A stretch of DNA of 64,000 bases. Origin: Sycobia sp. Sy_11 (taxonomy: Eukaryota > Arthropoda > Insecta > Hymenoptera > Epichrysomallidae). A program made the position numbers and the translations under genes. Numbering within the stretch: position 1 is the first letter of the stretch; each line of letters begins with the position of its first letter. This document shows positions 62,522 through 64,000 of this stretch, in pieces. Below the pieces are notes generated by a model. That model made no database searches. It was not told the origin of the DNA and was given only the letters and a program-made list of their open reading frames with translations. The stretch is from the NCBI GenBank assembly GCA_018907035.1, contig JACCIC010000002.1:1617001-1681000 (forward strand). The letters run 5' to 3'.

Positions 62522-64000
62522 GTATCTATCTCATATCAATCTATCTGCCTATCTATTTAGCTATCTATATATGGTGAATTCACATTGGAACTTTATTTTT
62601 ATTCCATTCATAGAAATAGAACCGCAATCAAAGTGAATTATCATCTGTTCTTTGAAACTTTGAACTAAATATAGATACAAACAACATTGTAGAGATACAA
62701 ATGACATTGTAGATTATAATAAATTTTTTACAAATCATCAAGAGGTTATCAAAAATTTTCTCATTGTCAAATTCATATTACCTATAATAGCATTGTATAA
62801 ATAAAGACATTTTCAATTTTCGGTAATTGAACAGAAAATTTTTTATTGTCAAGGAATATTTATTTAAAATATTCATTATTTCGGCGAGTTGTTGACAGTT
62901 TAACAATCTGTAAGAAAAAGAAGACAATGAGTCCAAAGAAGTTTATTCGTGAATTTTTTCATGCAAATAGCGTTATGAATAATTATTTTGTTAAAATTAT
63001 TAGTAGTTTTTTATCCGAACAGATTTTCTATATTTTTGGAACATACAGTTTATTTTACCTTTTTTAATAATATATGTACTCCTTAACATGCAAAGTCGAT
63101 TTATGTATTGTGCATAAGATTAATCCACTGTTCAAGCTGAAAGATGGCCCCGATGTTGTATATAAACGTATAAATCTATGTATTCCAATAAAGGGTAGGG
63201 TAAAATATCTGAGATAAAATCGTTAGACTACTGCAAAATCATACAATTATTGATGTCCTGAAAGGTTCGAGAGTTTTTTTTAACAATCTAGTATAAATCG
63301 ACAAATACACTTTATGTGTTAATTTATAACTCTAAAATGGTTCTTCAAGGAGGCTTTTGCATGCGATCCGATAATGTCGTAGAAGGTTGTAAATAAGTGT
63401 AGATTAATTAAATTAATATTAATGTACTCTTTTCTGGTATTAAATTGGCAACAAATTCTGTCGCCAGTCTCATATCGGAAAGTTTTTATACAATATTGGA
63501 AATATAATACACAGCTTAACTATATTCAAGCTAAATATCAGTTAATTTATTAATTTATTAATTATTTATTAATTATATTAATTAATATTATTAATTAATT
63601 TATTTATTATTTATTAATTATTTTACAAAAGATATTCTTATTGACATTTGTGGTATTGGAAATATTTTTTATTATTGTATAGTAATAAATTTGATATGTA
63701 ATCATTGTAATTATTCTTAATCAATGCACCCAAACATTGCGATAAATAGGTAGCCTTTTTTTTAATTTCTATGAAAAATACTAATAATTGTGAAGCAATC
63801 CAAACATATTATCGCATTCTTTTATTTTTTTTCTGTTCGAAACTCTGTTTGGATTTTTTCCTCCAATAAACAACGATTTAATATTGATCATTTTACACGA
63901 AGCGTCAGATAATTCACTAATTCAAAAAATTGTTATCTAAAATAATTTTTAAATATAGATTAAAATTAAACGGATATTGAAAATTGTAATTAAAAAAAAA
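61101..64000. other. Right-end AT-rich DNA
   Basis: Contains a tetranucleotide microsatellite (62456-62574) and an ATTAATTA-rich tract (63540-63625). Nothing coding was supported. If the exon at 60680 is real, this is probably its first intron. Confidence 0.45.
62456..62574. repeat. (TCTA)n microsatellite
   Basis: About 16 perfect TCTA units, then imperfect units up to about 62574. Confidence 0.95.

Overview
This is a 64 kb stretch of nuclear DNA from an animal, most likely an insect and possibly a hymenopteran. That call is by eye, from protein resemblance, mariner remnants and CpG-rich promoters in AT-rich DNA; I could not run a search. Genes are split by GT-AG introns, so most long open frames are not genes. 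I rebuilt the genes below by hand from splice sites, checking reading phase at every junction.

Layout. 1-10.2 kb: mostly AT-rich DNA with no gene I can name, a CpG-rich island at 2.04-2.64 kb, three weak minus-strand exon candidates, two palindromes and one ribozyme-like hairpin. 10.29-36.0 kb (+): a 12-exon acyl-CoA synthetase gene of the ACSS3 type (674 aa). Its first exon lies in a CpG island, and its long introns hold two decayed mariner transposons, a LINE fragment and copies of a short interspersed repeat. 36.3-43.8 kb (-): a complete 13-exon DIS3 (Rrp44) exosome nuclease (993 aa). It meets ACSS3 tail to tail, and the two 3' ends probably overlap. DIS3 intron 7 holds a separate six-exon plus-strand gene for an unrecognised 379-aa coiled-coil protein. 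44.2-45.25 kb (+): RRS1, a ribosome assembly factor, head to head with DIS3 across about 430 bp. 46.2-48.4 kb (+): sulfite oxidase (five exons, 566 aa). 50.5-57.7 kb (+): a SMYD4-like SET/MYND protein (seven exons, 631 aa). 58-64 kb: microsatellites, then a CpG-rich region at 59.65-61.1 kb that looks like the promoter and first coding exon of a gene running off the right end.

How they fit together. DIS3 and RRS1 both serve rRNA and ribosome production (exosome trimming of pre-rRNA; 60S assembly), so their shared promoter makes sense as co-regulation. ACSS3 (propionate/acetate activation) and sulfite oxidase (final step of sulfur amino acid breakdown) are housekeeping metabolic enzymes, both expected in mitochondria. 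SMYD4 is a lysine methyltransferase-type protein. I see no bacterial-style operons, CRISPR arrays, tRNA or rRNA genes.
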